From Porticoccaceae bacterium LTM1 (GTDB taxonomy: Bacteria > Pseudomonadota > Gammaproteobacteria > Pseudomonadales > Porticoccaceae), in assembly GCA_030252795.1 (NCBI GenBank), contig CP127080.1, positions 1,128,501-1,192,500 on the forward strand: a stretch of DNA of 64,000 nt. The letters run 5' to 3'. Both the position numbers and the translations under genes were made by a program. Positions 25,580 through 35,638 of this stretch are shown one piece after another. The notes beneath the pieces were generated by a model, which was not told the origin of the DNA, did no database searches, and saw only the letters and a list, made by a program, of their open reading frames with translations. Position 1 is the first letter of the stretch. Every line of letters begins with the position of its first letter.

Positions 25580-26405
25580 GCAAAGAGTAATTACGGCGCT
25601 GGTGTTGGTGGCTCTGTTTTTGTCGGCATTGTTCCTGTTGCCTGCGGGCTGGTTTTGCCTGTTGGTTGCGTTAGTAGTTTTGGGAGCCTCGTGGGAGTGG
25701 GGCAACCTGGTGGGGTTGGAGCGTACATCCACTCGCCTCGGTTACGTGGCGTTGACTGCCGGGATTCTCTGGTTGACCGACTACCTGATGTCGGGCGCGT
25801 CCCGGGAAGTTCAAACCCGTTTTCTGGCCAGTGCCTGTACCTGGTGGGCGATTGCACTGCTTTGGGTGCAGGGGTTTCCATCCAGTGCGGTACTCTGGGG
25901 TAACAAGTGGGTCAAGGCGCTGATGGGCTGGTTTGTGCTCGTTCCTACCTGGATGGCGATGACTGTGTTGATGAGTGAGCCTCAGTATGGCCCGCTGATC
26001 GTATTGTATGTGGTGTTGCTGGTAGTTTTGATGGATACCGGTGGCTATGTGGCAGGGCGTATGTTTGGCCGTCGCAAGCTGGCTCCAAATGTGAGCCCTG
26101 GTAAAACCTGGGCGGGTTTCTTTGGTGGTTTGTTTGCCAATAGCCTTCTGGTGTTGGCGACCGGTTTTGCGCTCGGTGCGGATGCAAGATTGTGGGGGCT
26201 GCTGGCAGTAATAGTAGGTGTGGCCTCCTGCGCCTCGGTGCTGGGTGATTTACTGGAGAGCATGGTCAAGCGCCAACGCGATGTAAAAGACAGCGGCACC
26301 TTGCTGCCAGGTCACGGAGGCATTCTTGATCGGGTTGACGGCATGACCGCTGCATTCCCGGTATTCACCTTGCTCTATCTTCTCCTCGCTGAGGGTGTGT
26401 TGTAG
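25572..26405 (+). CDS. cdsA: Phosphatidate cytidylyltransferase
   Basis: 277 residues, about eight membrane helices. Makes CDP-diacylglycerol for all phospholipids. The family signature is complete near the C-terminus: [20 protein letters not shown] followed by [10 protein letters not shown] start at 25572 with GAGGAG, overlapping the uppS stop by 8 bp; translational coupling is likely. The usual uppS-cdsA-dxr order is kept. Confidence 0.95.
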   Translation: MLKQRVITALVLVALFLSALFLLPAGWFCLLVALVVLGASWEWGNLVGLERTSTRLGYVALTAGILWLTDYLMSGASREVQTRFLASACTWWAIALLWVQGFPSSAVLWGNKWVKALMGWFVLVPTWMAMTVLMSEPQYGPLIVLYVVLLVVLMDTGGYVAGRMFGRRKLAPNVSPGKTWAGFFGGLFANSLLVLATGFALGADARLWGLLAVIVGVASCASVLGDLLESMVKRQRDVKDSGTLLPGHGGILDRVDGMTAAFPVFTLLYLLLAEGVL

Positions 26406-26409
26406 GTTT

Positions 26410-27579
26410 ATGCAGTCAATTACCGTACTTGGGGCAACTGGCTCCATCGGCGTCAGTACGCTCGATGTAGTTGCCCGTCACCCCGATCGTTACAAGGTGT
26501 TTGCTCTTACCGGTCACAGCCGTATTGAGCTGCTGGCTGAACAGTGTCGCCAGTTTGTTCCGCGTTATGCAGTGGTTGGCAGTGAGGCGGCCGCAGAGCG
26601 GCTAAAAGCCCTTGTTGCAGATCTTTCAACCGAAGTACTTCACGGTGATAAGGCACTGGCCGATGTCGCTTCCGATCCGGAAGTCGATATGGTGATGGCG
26701 GCGATTGTTGGTGCTGCAGGTCTGCTCCCAACCCTGGCGGCTGCTGAAAGAGGCAAGCGGGTATTGCTCGCCAATAAAGAGTCTCTGGTGATGGCAGGTG
26801 ACCTGTTTATGGAGGCTGTTAAGCGCGGTGGGGCAGAGCTTTTACCTATCGACAGCGAACACAATGCCATCTTCCAGTGCCTGCCTGCGGACTATCGTGA
26901 TACAGAACGTGCCGGGGTTCGCAAGATTTTACTGACTGGCTCAGGCGGCCCATTTCGAACCACCGATTTGAAAGAGTTGGGCGCGATGACCCCTGATCAG
27001 GCCTGTGCCCATCCCAACTGGTCAATGGGGCGAAAAATCTCGGTCGATTCTGCCACCATGATGAATAAGGGGTTGGAACTGATTGAGGCCTGCTGGTTGT
27101 TCAACGTTGGCCATGAGCATATTGAGGTGGTATTGCACCCGCAAAGCGTTATTCACTCAATGGTGGAGTATGTGGACGGCTCGGTGCTGGCCCAGCTCGG
27201 CAACCCGGATATGCGCACACCTATTGCTCATGCTATGGCCTGGCCTCAGCGCATGGAGTCTGGTGTTGCTTCATTGGATATTATCGCCACAGCAAGGCTG
27301 GATTTTGAAATGCCGTGTTTGGAGCGATTTCCCTGTCTTAAGCTGGCTCGCCAAGCTGCTGAAGTTGGCGGGGATGTACCTGCAGCTCTTAACGCTGCTA
27401 ACGAAATTGCAGTTGACGCATTTTTGCAGAACCGAATTCGGTTTACCCAAATTGCCGAAGTTGTCGATGGCGTGTTGCAAGGCTGGCAGCGAAACGAACC
27501 AAATGGGCTTGCTGAAGTCCAAACAGCCGATGCGAATGCGCGTCGGCTGGCTCAGCAGTTAATTGTCGGGCAGGAGTAG
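26410..27579 (+). CDS. dxr: 1-deoxy-D-xylulose 5-phosphate reductoisomerase
   Basis: 389 residues. Second step of the MEP isoprenoid pathway; NADPH- and metal-dependent. NADPH site [27 protein letters not shown], metal-site [18 protein letters not shown], and [20 protein letters not shown]-type loop. ATG at 26410, four bases after the cdsA stop; the Shine-Dalgarno is weak (TAGG), suggesting coupling. ispD and ispF of the same pathway are at 50 kb. Confidence 0.96.
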   Translation: MQSITVLGATGSIGVSTLDVVARHPDRYKVFALTGHSRIELLAEQCRQFVPRYAVVGSEAAAERLKALVADLSTEVLHGDKALADVASDPEVDMVMAAIVGAAGLLPTLAAAERGKRVLLANKESLVMAGDLFMEAVKRGGAELLPIDSEHNAIFQCLPADYRDTERAGVRKILLTGSGGPFRTTDLKELGAMTPDQACAHPNWSMGRKISVDSATMMNKGLELIEACWLFNVGHEHIEVVLHPQSVIHSMVEYVDGSVLAQLGNPDMRTPIAHAMAWPQRMESGVASLDIIATARLDFEMPCLERFPCLKLARQAAEVGGDVPAALNAANEIAVDAFLQNRIRFTQIAEVVDGVLQGWQRNEPNGLAEVQTADANARRLAQQLIVGQE

Positions 27580-27593
27580 GTCAGGAAAGCTTT

Positions 27594-28958
27594 ATGGAAT
27601 TTTTGCACACCATTTTCTACACGATTATTGCGCTCGGTGTTTTGGTCAGCTTTCACGAGTTTGGCCACTTCTGGGTGGCGCGTCGCTGTGGCGTAAAAGT
27701 GATTCGTTTTTCCATTGGTTTCGGTAAGCCGATATTCAGTTGGACTGATAAGCTTGGTACCGAGTACGCCGTTGCCTGGTTGCCACTGGGTGGTTATGTG
27801 CGCATGGTGGATGAGCGTGAAGACGATGTAGCTGATGAAGATCTGCCGTATGCCTTTAACCGCAAGTCGGTATGGAAGCGTATGGCTATTGTGGTAGCTG
27901 GGCCTGTAGCTAACTTTTTATTAGCCATTGTTGCCTACTGGGTGATGTTTGTTCACGGTGTGTCCGGTGTGGCCGCAGTTGTTGGTGAAGTACTGCCCGG
28001 GTCCATTGCTGAGCGAATTGGCCTCAAGCCGGGCTATGAAATTGTTGCAGTAGATGGTGAATCAATTTCTTCCCTTCAGCAATTGCAAGAGAGATTGGTG
28101 CTCAGGATTGGTGAGAGTGACACGATCAGATTCACTGTTTCTCCAGAAGGATCCAGACAAGAACTGAACCTGAGTGGATCTCTCGGCGAGTGGGATGTAG
28201 ACAGTAAAAATCCAAACCTGCTTCGTTCCATTGGGCTGGTTCCAGATTACCCGCAACTGTTGCCGATTGTTGGCGAGGTTCTATCAGGTAGCTCAACGGA
28301 GCGTGCCGGGTTACAGGTTGGTGACCGCATTATAAGTGCCGATGGCATTCCAATGGACAGTTGGGTGCAGTGGGTAGAGTACCTGCAGCTACGCCCTGAT
28401 CAGGAAATCAGTCTGATCGTGTCTCGCAACGGCGAAAATGTAACAGCAGATATTACTCCAGAGTCTTTCACTGAAGAAGATGGAACCCAATCAGCCCGAG
28501 TGGGTATGGGGGTTGTAACAGATCAAGTATTGAAGTGGCCTGAAGAAAGACGCCGCTATTACAGCTATGGCCCGGTGGAAGCAATAAGCAAAGCCGCAGG
28601 GAAAACCTGGGACACATCAATGATGACCCTGGGTGCTCTTAAAAAAATGGTCACCGGTTTGATTTCGCCCGAACACTTGAGCGGCCCCATTACCATTGCT
28701 AAAGTTGCTGGTCAGTCTGCTGAGGGCGGAGTGGTATCTTTCCTGAGCTTTATCGCTCTGCTCAGTGTCAGCCTCGGTGTATTAAACCTGCTGCCAATTC
28801 CGGTACTGGATGGTGGTCACCTGATGTATTACATCGTAGAGGCTGTAAAGGGGAGTCCGGTATCTGAAAGAGTTCAGGTGATCGGATATAAAGTAGGGCT
28901 GTTTTTGGTTATGGGCTTAATGGTATTTGCCCTATACAATGACCTGATGCGTCTTTAA
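27594..28958 (+). CDS. rseP: Site-2 intramembrane zinc metalloprotease
   Basis: 454 residues. Cleaves the anti-sigma-E factor RseA and remnant signal peptides within the membrane. HEFGH zinc motif at residues 21-25 in the first helix, two tandem periplasmic PDZ domains (about 115-300), and the C-terminal LLPIPVLDGGHLMYY supplying the third zinc ligand. ATG at 27594 with AGGAAA. It immediately precedes bamA, linking envelope stress sensing to outer-membrane assembly. Confidence 0.96.
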   Translation: MEFLHTIFYTIIALGVLVSFHEFGHFWVARRCGVKVIRFSIGFGKPIFSWTDKLGTEYAVAWLPLGGYVRMVDEREDDVADEDLPYAFNRKSVWKRMAIVVAGPVANFLLAIVAYWVMFVHGVSGVAAVVGEVLPGSIAERIGLKPGYEIVAVDGESISSLQQLQERLVLRIGESDTIRFTVSPEGSRQELNLSGSLGEWDVDSKNPNLLRSIGLVPDYPQLLPIVGEVLSGSSTERAGLQVGDRIISADGIPMDSWVQWVEYLQLRPDQEISLIVSRNGENVTADITPESFTEEDGTQSARVGMGVVTDQVLKWPEERRRYYSYGPVEAISKAAGKTWDTSMMTLGALKKMVTGLISPEHLSGPITIAKVAGQSAEGGVVSFLSFIALLSVSLGVLNLLPIPVLDGGHLMYYIVEAVKGSPVSERVQVIGYKVGLFLVMGLMVFALYNDLMRL

Positions 28959-28978
28959 CAATAATTCAACAATTGATA

Positions 28979-31429
28979 ATGATGGCCTTTATGAAGCGTC
29001 TAAATGTATTTGTTTTGCTGATGGTGTTGTCCAGCGCCGCCTTTGCCAAGGTATTCGAAGTCAAGGATATCCGTATTGACGGTTTGCAGCGGGTTTCAGC
29101 CGGTATTGTCTTCAGCTCCTTTCCAATCAGTGTTGGTGATCTAGTCGACGAAGAAGGACTTCGTGTGGCGACGCGCTCACTGTTCAAAACCGGTTACTTT
29201 GACGACGTAGCCCTGGCTGAAGAGAACGGCACACTGATTCTGAAGTTGACAGAGCGTCCAGCGGTTGACTCCATCAACATTGATGGTAACAAGGCCATTA
29301 AAACCGAAGATTTGTTGAATTCACTCAAAGACAATGGTCTTTCTGAAGGACAGATCTTCAAACAGGATGTTCTGGAAGGGTTAGCACAGTCTCTGCAAAG
29401 TGAATATGCGGGGCAGGGTCGCTACGGCTCCTCGGTGAAAACGCGGGTTGAAAAGCTGCCTCGTAACCGTGTTGCGCTTTATATGGATATTGATGAAGGC
29501 TCTGCAGCCGCGATCAAACACGTAAATATTGTTGGTAACAAAGAGTTTGAAGAGAGCGAACTGCTTGATCAATTCGAATTGAAAACCACTGGCTGGTTGT
29601 CCTGGATCTATAAAGACGACCAGTATGCACAGGAAAAACTTTCAGGGGACCTTGAGCGCCTGGAGTCTTTCTACAAAGACCGCGGTTATCTTCGCTTTAC
29701 AGTGAAGTCTGTTCAGGTTGCGGTTAGCCCGGATAAAGCATCTGTGTATATCACCATCAACGTTGATGAGGGTGGTATTTATAAAGTTAGCGAAGTGGCA
29801 CTTGGCGGTGAATTGGTAATTCCGGAAGAAGAAGTTCGTCGCCTGATTTTCCTGCGCGAGAATCAAACTTTCTCGCAGTATCTGATGACCACATCCAGTG
29901 AGTACATCACTGCCCGATTGGGTAATGACGGCTACGCATTTGCGGAAGTGGTCGGCCAGCCGGAAATTAATGATGAAGATAACACCGCCAAGGTTACTTT
30001 CTTTATCACACCGGGCAAACGCGTATATGTGCGCCGCCTTGAGTTCCGTGGCAATACCAAAACCGCAGACAATGTACTGAGACGTGAAATGCGTCAGATG
30101 GAGGGCGGTGTTGCCTCCAATGGTCGAATTGAGAGCGGTAAAATTCGCCTTGAGAGAACCCAGTTTGTTAAACCTGGTGTAGAAGTTGAAACGCCAGAGG
30201 TGCCTGGCACCGATGACCAGATTGATGTGATTTATACCATGGAAGAGCAGCCATCCGGATCTGTTGGCGCCTCTTTTGGTTACTCTCAATACTCCGGCTT
30301 TACACTGGGTGGTAATCTGCAGGAGTCCAACTTCTTTGGTACCGGTAAAGTGGTTGGAATCAGCCTTAATCGCAGTAAATACCAAAATAACATCAGCCTG
30401 ACTTATCAAGACCCTTATTTTACGGTTGATGGTGTGAGCGCAGGGTTCACATTATTCGCACGTAAAAGTGATTATGCGGAATTGAACTTCACTTCCTATG
30501 AAACCGAGAGTGCCGGTATGAAAGTGAACTTCAGCTACCCGCTTTCCGATATTGAGCGCCTCAGTTATGGGTTTGGATTTGAAAACCTGAAGCTTGATAC
30601 CTCCGACCTGTTTGAGTCTTCAGTGTCTCCGGAAATTCTCGACTTTATTCGCCAAAATGGTGATCAAAACGACCTGTTGACTCTGTCATTGGGTTGGGAA
30701 CGGTCAACGTTGAACCGCGGTATTTTTGCTACTGCCGGTGGCAGGCAATACTTTTCTATGGAAGTGGCCCCCCCGTCGGTAGATGATCTGGCTTACTACC
30801 GTTTGACCTATTCCGGGCAGAAATACTTCCCATTGGGAGGGTTTGCCAAGTGGTTAAATGGCTGGTCTTTCCGTGTACGTAGTGAACTCGGATATGGTGA
30901 GGGGCTTGGCGATACACCAAGACTGCCGTTCTATAAAAACTTCTATGCCGGTGGCCCAAATTCTGTACGTGGATTTGAGAACAACTCGCTTGGCCCTCGT
31001 ACAGTGCCGGTACAGGTTAGTGGCTTTGAATTGACGCCTGATAATACTGACCCATTTGGTGGTAACGTATTGGTAGAAGGCAGTGCCGAATTAATATTCC
31101 CTCTGCCTTTCATCAAGGATCAAAGCAGTGTTCAGGCCAGCATGTTCTTTGATTTCGGGAACGTTTTTGATACGTCATGCTCTGAAGATAGACCGCTGCT
31201 GCTTACAGATGGAACACCAGTTGTTGACTCTATGGGGAACGCTTTGACTGCACCAGGACAAGTCAATTGCCAAACACCTGACTTGGGCGAACTGCGCTAT
31301 TCCGTAGGTATTGGTGCAACCTGGTTGAGTGGTTTCGGACCGATTACATTCAGTATTTCGAAACCGATTAATGCCAGTGATCTGGATGAGGAAGAGTCCT
31401 TCCAGTTCTCACTGGGTAACACTTTCTAA
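28979..31429 (+). CDS. bamA: Outer membrane protein assembly factor BamA
   Basis: About 813-817 residues. Signal peptide (MKRLNVFVLLMVLSSAAFA), five POTRA domains (about 25-425) and a 16-strand beta-barrel with the conserved loop-6 motif VRGFENNSLGPR and a C-terminal Phe (FSLGNTF). Inserts beta-barrel proteins into the outer membrane. ATGs at 28979, 28982 and 28991 are all possible; none has a good Shine-Dalgarno, and MKRLNVF at 28991 would give the most usual signal peptide. An extracellular loop near residues 732-765 carries two cysteines (SCSED, VNCQT) that could form a disulfide. Confidence 0.95.
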   Translation: MMAFMKRLNVFVLLMVLSSAAFAKVFEVKDIRIDGLQRVSAGIVFSSFPISVGDLVDEEGLRVATRSLFKTGYFDDVALAEENGTLILKLTERPAVDSINIDGNKAIKTEDLLNSLKDNGLSEGQIFKQDVLEGLAQSLQSEYAGQGRYGSSVKTRVEKLPRNRVALYMDIDEGSAAAIKHVNIVGNKEFEESELLDQFELKTTGWLSWIYKDDQYAQEKLSGDLERLESFYKDRGYLRFTVKSVQVAVSPDKASVYITINVDEGGIYKVSEVALGGELVIPEEEVRRLIFLRENQTFSQYLMTTSSEYITARLGNDGYAFAEVVGQPEINDEDNTAKVTFFITPGKRVYVRRLEFRGNTKTADNVLRREMRQMEGGVASNGRIESGKIRLERTQFVKPGVEVETPEVPGTDDQIDVIYTMEEQPSGSVGASFGYSQYSGFTLGGNLQESNFFGTGKVVGISLNRSKYQNNISLTYQDPYFTVDGVSAGFTLFARKSDYAELNFTSYETESAGMKVNFSYPLSDIERLSYGFGFENLKLDTSDLFESSVSPEILDFIRQNGDQNDLLTLSLGWERSTLNRGIFATAGGRQYFSMEVAPPSVDDLAYYRLTYSGQKYFPLGGFAKWLNGWSFRVRSELGYGEGLGDTPRLPFYKNFYAGGPNSVRGFENNSLGPRTVPVQVSGFELTPDNTDPFGGNVLVEGSAELIFPLPFIKDQSSVQASMFFDFGNVFDTSCSEDRPLLLTDGTPVVDSMGNALTAPGQVNCQTPDLGELRYSVGIGATWLSGFGPITFSISKPINASDLDEEESFQFSLGNTF

Positions 31430-31484
31430 ATTAGGGCCTGTAACAGGCTCCCAATAAGTAATATTTTTTGATTGGAGATATAAC

Positions 31485-32003
31485 GTGGGTAATATGAAAT
31501 CTGTAATTTTTGCATTGGCAGCAGTATTTAGCATGGGCGCTATGGCTCAGGAAAAGGTTGCCGTGTGCGATATCATGCAGGCAATCTTTGCATCTGATCC
31601 AGCTCAGGCTCGTGCCAAAGACCTGGAGGCTAGCTCAAACCTGACTACCCTTCAGGCAGAAGGTGAAAGCAAAGTCGCCAAGTTTAAAAAATTGCAGGAA
31701 GACAAAGAGAAAAACCAGCTGAGCTGGGATGATCAAAAGAAGAAATCCTACACCACCGAAGTTGAATACCTGCGCGCTGATATCGAACTGATTCAGCAGA
31801 AAATGAAAAACGAGCAGCAGAGCATTCAGCAGCAAATTGGTGCCGAGCTTCAACCGGTTGCACTGGCAGAACTGGATGCCTTGATCAAAGAAGAAAAAAT
31901 TGACCTGCTGCTGCGCAAAGAAGCTGTGCTGTGGAGTGGTCCGGCTACTGATGTGACCAACAAACTGATTGACCGCATCAACAAAACCGCTGGTAAAAAA
32001 TAA
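31485..32003 (+). CDS. skp: Periplasmic chaperone Skp/OmpH
   Basis: 172 residues. Signal peptide ending AMA before QEKVAV, then a long helical hairpin rich in Lys, Glu and Gln (about 45-125), the tentacle of the Skp trimer that holds unfolded outer-membrane proteins. GTG start at 31485 with TTGGAG 8 nt upstream; the ATG three codons later is too far from that site. The location between bamA and lpxD is classical. An unusual feature is the cysteine just after the mature N-terminus (VAVCDIMQAIF). Confidence 0.93.
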   Translation: MGNMKSVIFALAAVFSMGAMAQEKVAVCDIMQAIFASDPAQARAKDLEASSNLTTLQAEGESKVAKFKKLQEDKEKNQLSWDDQKKKSYTTEVEYLRADIELIQQKMKNEQQSIQQQIGAELQPVALAELDALIKEEKIDLLLRKEAVLWSGPATDVTNKLIDRINKTAGKK

Positions 32004-32113
32004 CATCAGTCGTTAACAGCAGCTCAATTTGTAACTGTTGTTTAGCAGCTTACAGTTCTAGACCGAAAGTGGTCGATGATCTGTAAGCTGTTTTGCTTTT
32101 AAGGAGTCTTTTT

Positions 32114-33136
32114 ATGTCCCGCCAATATACTCTGGCCGAGTTGGCCGACCACTTGGGTGCCGAACTGAGAGGCGATGCAGGCTGTGTAATTGAAAGCCTG
32201 GCGACATTGCAGGATGCAGGAGAAGGCCAGATCGCCTTTCTTGCCAATCCGGCCTACCAGCGTTATCTGGAAACCACTAAAGCCTCTGCAGTGATTCTCA
32301 GTCCGGATCTGGCGGATAAATACGCTGGCAATGCACTTTTGCTGAAAAATCCCTACTTGGGTTATGCCAAGCTATCCGGGTTGCTGGATACTGCGCCAAA
32401 AGTACCAGCAGGCATTCACCCCTCGGCAGTGGTTGCCGAAACCGCACAACTGGATGCCAGTGTGTCGGTTGGACCGAATGCTGTAATTGGTGAAGGCGTA
32501 ATTATTGGTGCGAACGGCCAGATTGGTGCAGGAACTGTGATTGGTGACAACACTGTGATCGGTGAAAACTGTCAATTGGCAGCCAATGTAACCATCTATC
32601 ATGGTGTGACTCTTGGTAATAACGTCATTATTCACAGCAGCACTGTGATCGGAGCTGATGGATTTGGCTTTGCCCCGGACAATGGCCAGTGGGTCAAGAT
32701 TCACCAGCTGGGTGGCGTGGTTATCGGTAACAACGTTGAAATCGGTGCTTCAACTACCATCGACCGTGGTGCGCTGGGAGATACGGTTCTTGCCGATGGC
32801 GTCAAAATCGATAACCAGGTGATGATTGCCCACAATGTGAAAATTGGTGAAAACACAGCCATGGCGGCGTTTACCGGTATTTCAGGTAGTACCACAATTG
32901 GTAAAAACTGTACCTTTGCCGGCCGCTCGGGCTCTGTAGGACATATCGATATCGGCGACAATGTCCATGTGGCGGGTACCACGGTAATGATGAAAAGCGT
33001 CAGCGAACCAGGAGCATATGGTGCGGGAACGCCGACAAGCCCGATTCGAGAATGGCGCAAAAATGCCGCTCGCTTTAACCAGCTGGATGATATGAGCAAG
33101 CGTATTCGCAAGCTGGAAAAAGCTCTGGATCAGTAA
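32114..33136 (+). CDS. lpxD: UDP-3-O-(3-hydroxyacyl)glucosamine N-acyltransferase
   Basis: 340 residues. Third lipid A step. N-terminal uridine-binding domain (YTLAELADHLGAELRG), left-handed beta-helix from about residue 100 with hexapeptide repeats, catalytic-His region SSTVIGADGFGFAPDNGQW and DRGALGDTVLADGVKIDNQ, and a C-terminal helix (ISKRIRKLEKAL-like MSKRIRKLEKALDQ). ATG at 32114 with AAGGAG; the in-frame start 21 nt upstream is less likely. Confidence 0.96.
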   Translation: MSRQYTLAELADHLGAELRGDAGCVIESLATLQDAGEGQIAFLANPAYQRYLETTKASAVILSPDLADKYAGNALLLKNPYLGYAKLSGLLDTAPKVPAGIHPSAVVAETAQLDASVSVGPNAVIGEGVIIGANGQIGAGTVIGDNTVIGENCQLAANVTIYHGVTLGNNVIIHSSTVIGADGFGFAPDNGQWVKIHQLGGVVIGNNVEIGASTTIDRGALGDTVLADGVKIDNQVMIAHNVKIGENTAMAAFTGISGSTTIGKNCTFAGRSGSVGHIDIGDNVHVAGTTVMMKSVSEPGAYGAGTPTSPIREWRKNAARFNQLDDMSKRIRKLEKALDQ

Positions 33137-33177
33137 TAGGGCTGCATCTATCTGTCTTTTGAGTGTCAATGCCAACA

Positions 33178-33205
33178 TAGACACCGCTCCCAGTTCCTTT
33201 ATAAT
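33178..33205 (+). promoter_or_regulatory. Candidate sigma-70 promoter upstream of fabZ
   Basis: TAGACA (33178-33183, five of six) - 16 bp - TATAAT (33200-33205, perfect). Transcription would start near 33212, at the base of a UUCG-capped hairpin. It would drive fabZ-lpxA-lpxB-rnhB separately from the upstream genes. Confidence 0.65.
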
Positions 33206-33210
33206 TCGCG

Positions 33211-33230
33211 CCTTGCCCTTCGGGGCGAGG
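33211..33230 (+). repeat. UUCG-tetraloop hairpin in the fabZ leader
   Basis: CCTTGCCC-TTCG-GGGCGAGG, an 8-bp stem (one G-U) with a UUCG loop, at the predicted 5' end of the fabZ transcript. No T run follows, so it is more likely a 5'-stabilising structure than a terminator. Confidence 0.6.
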
Positions 33231-33253
33231 TTCGAACGCCTTTTGGAGAAAGC

Positions 33254-33688
33254 ATGGATATCAATGAAATCAAAGAGTACCTGCCGCACCGCTATCCGTT
33301 CCTGCTGGTAGACCGCGTTGTGGAGGTTGTCCCTGGTGAAAGCATCGTCGCTTACAAGAACATCACCGTGAATGAAGAGGTCTTTAATGGCCACTTTCCC
33401 GGCGCGCCGATTTTCCCCGGTGTAATGATTGTTGAGGCCATGGCCCAGGCATCCGGTATTCTCGGATTTACTACCGATGGTGAAAAGCCGGACGAGAACA
33501 CCCTGTATCTGTTCGCCGGAGTGGATGAAGTCCGTTTCCGTCGTCAGGTTGTGCCGGGTGACAAGCTGGTTCTGGAGTCGCGCCTGATCTCCAAAAAACG
33601 CCATATCATGAAGTTTGAGACACGAGCTCTGGTGGATGGAGAGCTGGCTTGTGAAGCCAAGCTCATGTGTGCCCTGAAAAAAGTCTAA
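33254..33688 (+). CDS. fabZ: 3-hydroxyacyl-[acyl-carrier-protein] dehydratase
   Basis: 144 residues, hot-dog fold. Dehydrates 3-hydroxyacyl-ACP in fatty-acid elongation, competing with LpxA/LpxD for the same substrate pool. Active-site motif [20 protein letters not shown] with catalytic His and Glu; N-terminal [20 protein letters not shown] at 33254 with TTGGAGA. It keeps the usual lpxD-fabZ-lpxA order. Confidence 0.97.
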   Translation: MDINEIKEYLPHRYPFLLVDRVVEVVPGESIVAYKNITVNEEVFNGHFPGAPIFPGVMIVEAMAQASGILGFTTDGEKPDENTLYLFAGVDEVRFRRQVVPGDKLVLESRLISKKRHIMKFETRALVDGELACEAKLMCALKKV

Positions 33689-33698
33689 GGGGGCGTCA

Positions 33699-34469
33699 GT
33701 GATCGATCCACGCGCAATTGTAGATCCTTCTGCCAAACTGGCCGACGATGTGGAAGTCGGCCCGTTTTCCATTATTGGTCCCAACGTAGAGATTGGCGAA
33801 GGTACAGTCATTGGCCCTCATGTGGTAATCAAGGGGCCAACCACTATTGGTAAGCATAACCGCATCTATCAGTTTTCTACTGTGGGGGAAGACACCCCGG
33901 ACCTGAAGTACAAGGGTGAGCCAACCACACTGGTAATGGGTGACCACAACACCATTCGTGAAGGTGTCACCATTCACCGCGGTACCATTCAGGATCGCAG
34001 CGAAACCACCATTGGTAACCATAACTTGTTTATGGCTTACGCCCATGTGGGGCACGACAGTGTGATTGGCGATCACTGTATTCTGGTTAACAATGTGGCA
34101 CTGGCAGGGCACGTCAATGTCGGTGACTGGGCCATCCTGGCCGGTTACGCAATGGTGCATCAGTACTGCAATATCGGCGCCCATAGCTTTATCGGCGCTG
34201 CAGCCTTTGTAAACAAAGACGTGCCTGCCTACGTAATGGCTACCGGACATCCGGCTGAGCCAAAAACCGTTAACGTGGAAGGGCTCAAGCGCCGCGGGTT
34301 CAGCAAAGAGCAGATCCGCGAAATCAATCGTGCCTACAAGACCCTGTACCGTCGTGGTCTTTCTCTGGAAGAGGCCACAGCTGAGCTGGAGTCAATGGCC
34401 GCTGAAGAGCAGGCTGTCCAGTTGATGGTTGATACCATCAAAGCGGCTGAGCGCGGCATTATTCGCTGA
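33699..34469 (+). CDS. lpxA: UDP-N-acetylglucosamine acyltransferase
   Basis: 256 residues. First lipid A step, transferring 3-hydroxyacyl from ACP to UDP-GlcNAc. Left-handed beta-helix of hexapeptide repeats (IVDPSAKLADDVEVG, IGPNVEIGEGTVIGPH), catalytic His in FMAYAHVGHDSVIGD, and a C-terminal helical domain (KEQIREINRAYKTLYR). GTG start at 33699 with AAGGGGG. The stop overlaps the lpxB ATG by one base. Confidence 0.97.
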   Translation: MIDPRAIVDPSAKLADDVEVGPFSIIGPNVEIGEGTVIGPHVVIKGPTTIGKHNRIYQFSTVGEDTPDLKYKGEPTTLVMGDHNTIREGVTIHRGTIQDRSETTIGNHNLFMAYAHVGHDSVIGDHCILVNNVALAGHVNVGDWAILAGYAMVHQYCNIGAHSFIGAAAFVNKDVPAYVMATGHPAEPKTVNVEGLKRRGFSKEQIREINRAYKTLYRRGLSLEEATAELESMAAEEQAVQLMVDTIKAAERGIIR

Positions 34470-35638
34470 TGAACGAAACTGCTGTAGTTATCGGTATTGT
34501 GGCCGGTGAGGCGTCTGGCGATCAGCTGGGCGCCGGTCTTATCGCGGCACTGAAAAAGCGCTACCCCAACGCTGTTTTTGAAGGTGTCGGCGGCGACAAA
34601 ATGATTGCCGAAGGCTTTAACAGTCTCTACCCGATGGAACGCCTATCGGTGATGGGGCTGGTAGAACCCCTCAAGCGCCTGCCGGAACTGCTGCGGATGC
34701 GCAGTAACTTGTTCAAGCATTTTCGCGATCGCAAACCGGCGCTGTTTATCGGTATCGACTCACCGGACTTTACCATCCATCTGGAAGGTAAGCTGAGGCG
34801 CTGTGGTATCGCCACTGCGCACTATGTCAGCCCATCCGTATGGGCCTGGAGACAGGGGCGGGTGAAAACCATTGCCCGCAATGTTGATCGCATTCTGACT
34901 TTATTCCCGTTCGAGTCCGAGTTTTACCGCCAGCACAACGTTCCAGAGACTTGTGTCGGTCACCACTTGGCTGATCGCCTGCCGTTAAAGCCGGATACCC
35001 AAGCTGCTCGAACCGAGCTTGGTTTGCAGGGTGATGCTCCGCTAGTGGCAATTATGCCGGGCAGTCGCGGTTCCGAAGTTGCCTCTCTGGGTAAGTTGTT
35101 TCTGGATGCTGCCAGTGAATTGGCCGCCAAAATTGACGGAATTCGATTTGTTATTCCCGCTGCCAACAGTCATCGTCGCCAACATATTGACGAGCTGATT
35201 CAGCAATATCCACATCTGGATATCACAGTTATTGATGGCCAGTCACTGACTGCCATGACGGCGGCGGACCTGGTATTGATGGCTTCCGGTACTGTCACCT
35301 TAGAAGCTATGTTACTGAAGAAACCGATGGTAGTGAGTTATCGTATGGGCAAAATGTCCTACGCGATCTTCTCGCGGTTGGTGAAAGTAGACCACGTTGC
35401 GTTGCCAAACCTGCTGGCGGGTAAGCGATTGGTGCCTGAACTGATTCAGGATGATGCAACGGTTGAAAACCTGACCGAAGCCGCCCTGGGTTTTCTCAAT
35501 AATCCGGCTCAGGTTGAGCAACTGCAATCCGAATTTACCCGGTTGCACGAACTGTTGCGCAAAAATGCCAGCGAAGCTGCCGCCGATGCACTGATGCCTC
35601 TAATCGAAGGTCAGACTGTTGAGGTCAGCCGTGGCTAG
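34469..35638 (+). CDS. lpxB: Lipid A disaccharide synthase
   Basis: 389 residues, GT19 glycosyltransferase with GT-B fold that joins UDP-diacylglucosamine and lipid X. N-terminal [31 protein letters not shown], and C-terminal [30 protein letters not shown]. The ATG overlaps the lpxA TGA (TGATG), indicating coupled translation; the stop overlaps rnhB by 8 bp. Confidence 0.97.
   Translation: MNETAVVIGIVAGEASGDQLGAGLIAALKKRYPNAVFEGVGGDKMIAEGFNSLYPMERLSVMGLVEPLKRLPELLRMRSNLFKHFRDRKPALFIGIDSPDFTIHLEGKLRRCGIATAHYVSPSVWAWRQGRVKTIARNVDRILTLFPFESEFYRQHNVPETCVGHHLADRLPLKPDTQAARTELGLQGDAPLVAIMPGSRGSEVASLGKLFLDAASELAAKIDGIRFVIPAANSHRRQHIDELIQQYPHLDITVIDGQSLTAMTAADLVLMASGTVTLEAMLLKKPMVVSYRMGKMSYAIFSRLVKVDHVALPNLLAGKRLVPELIQDDATVENLTEAALGFLNNPAQVEQLQSEFTRLHELLRKNASEAAADALMPLIEGQTVEVSRG

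Noticed and set aside
31434-31470. Rho-independent terminator between bamA and skp
   Set aside because: The stem is short with a bulge and the T run is about 10 nt away, so it was not called as a terminator.
33226-33240. GAGGTTCGAACGCC resembles a tRNA T-loop
   Set aside because: No acceptor, anticodon or D arms pair around it; the sequence is explained by the UUCG hairpin in the fabZ leader.
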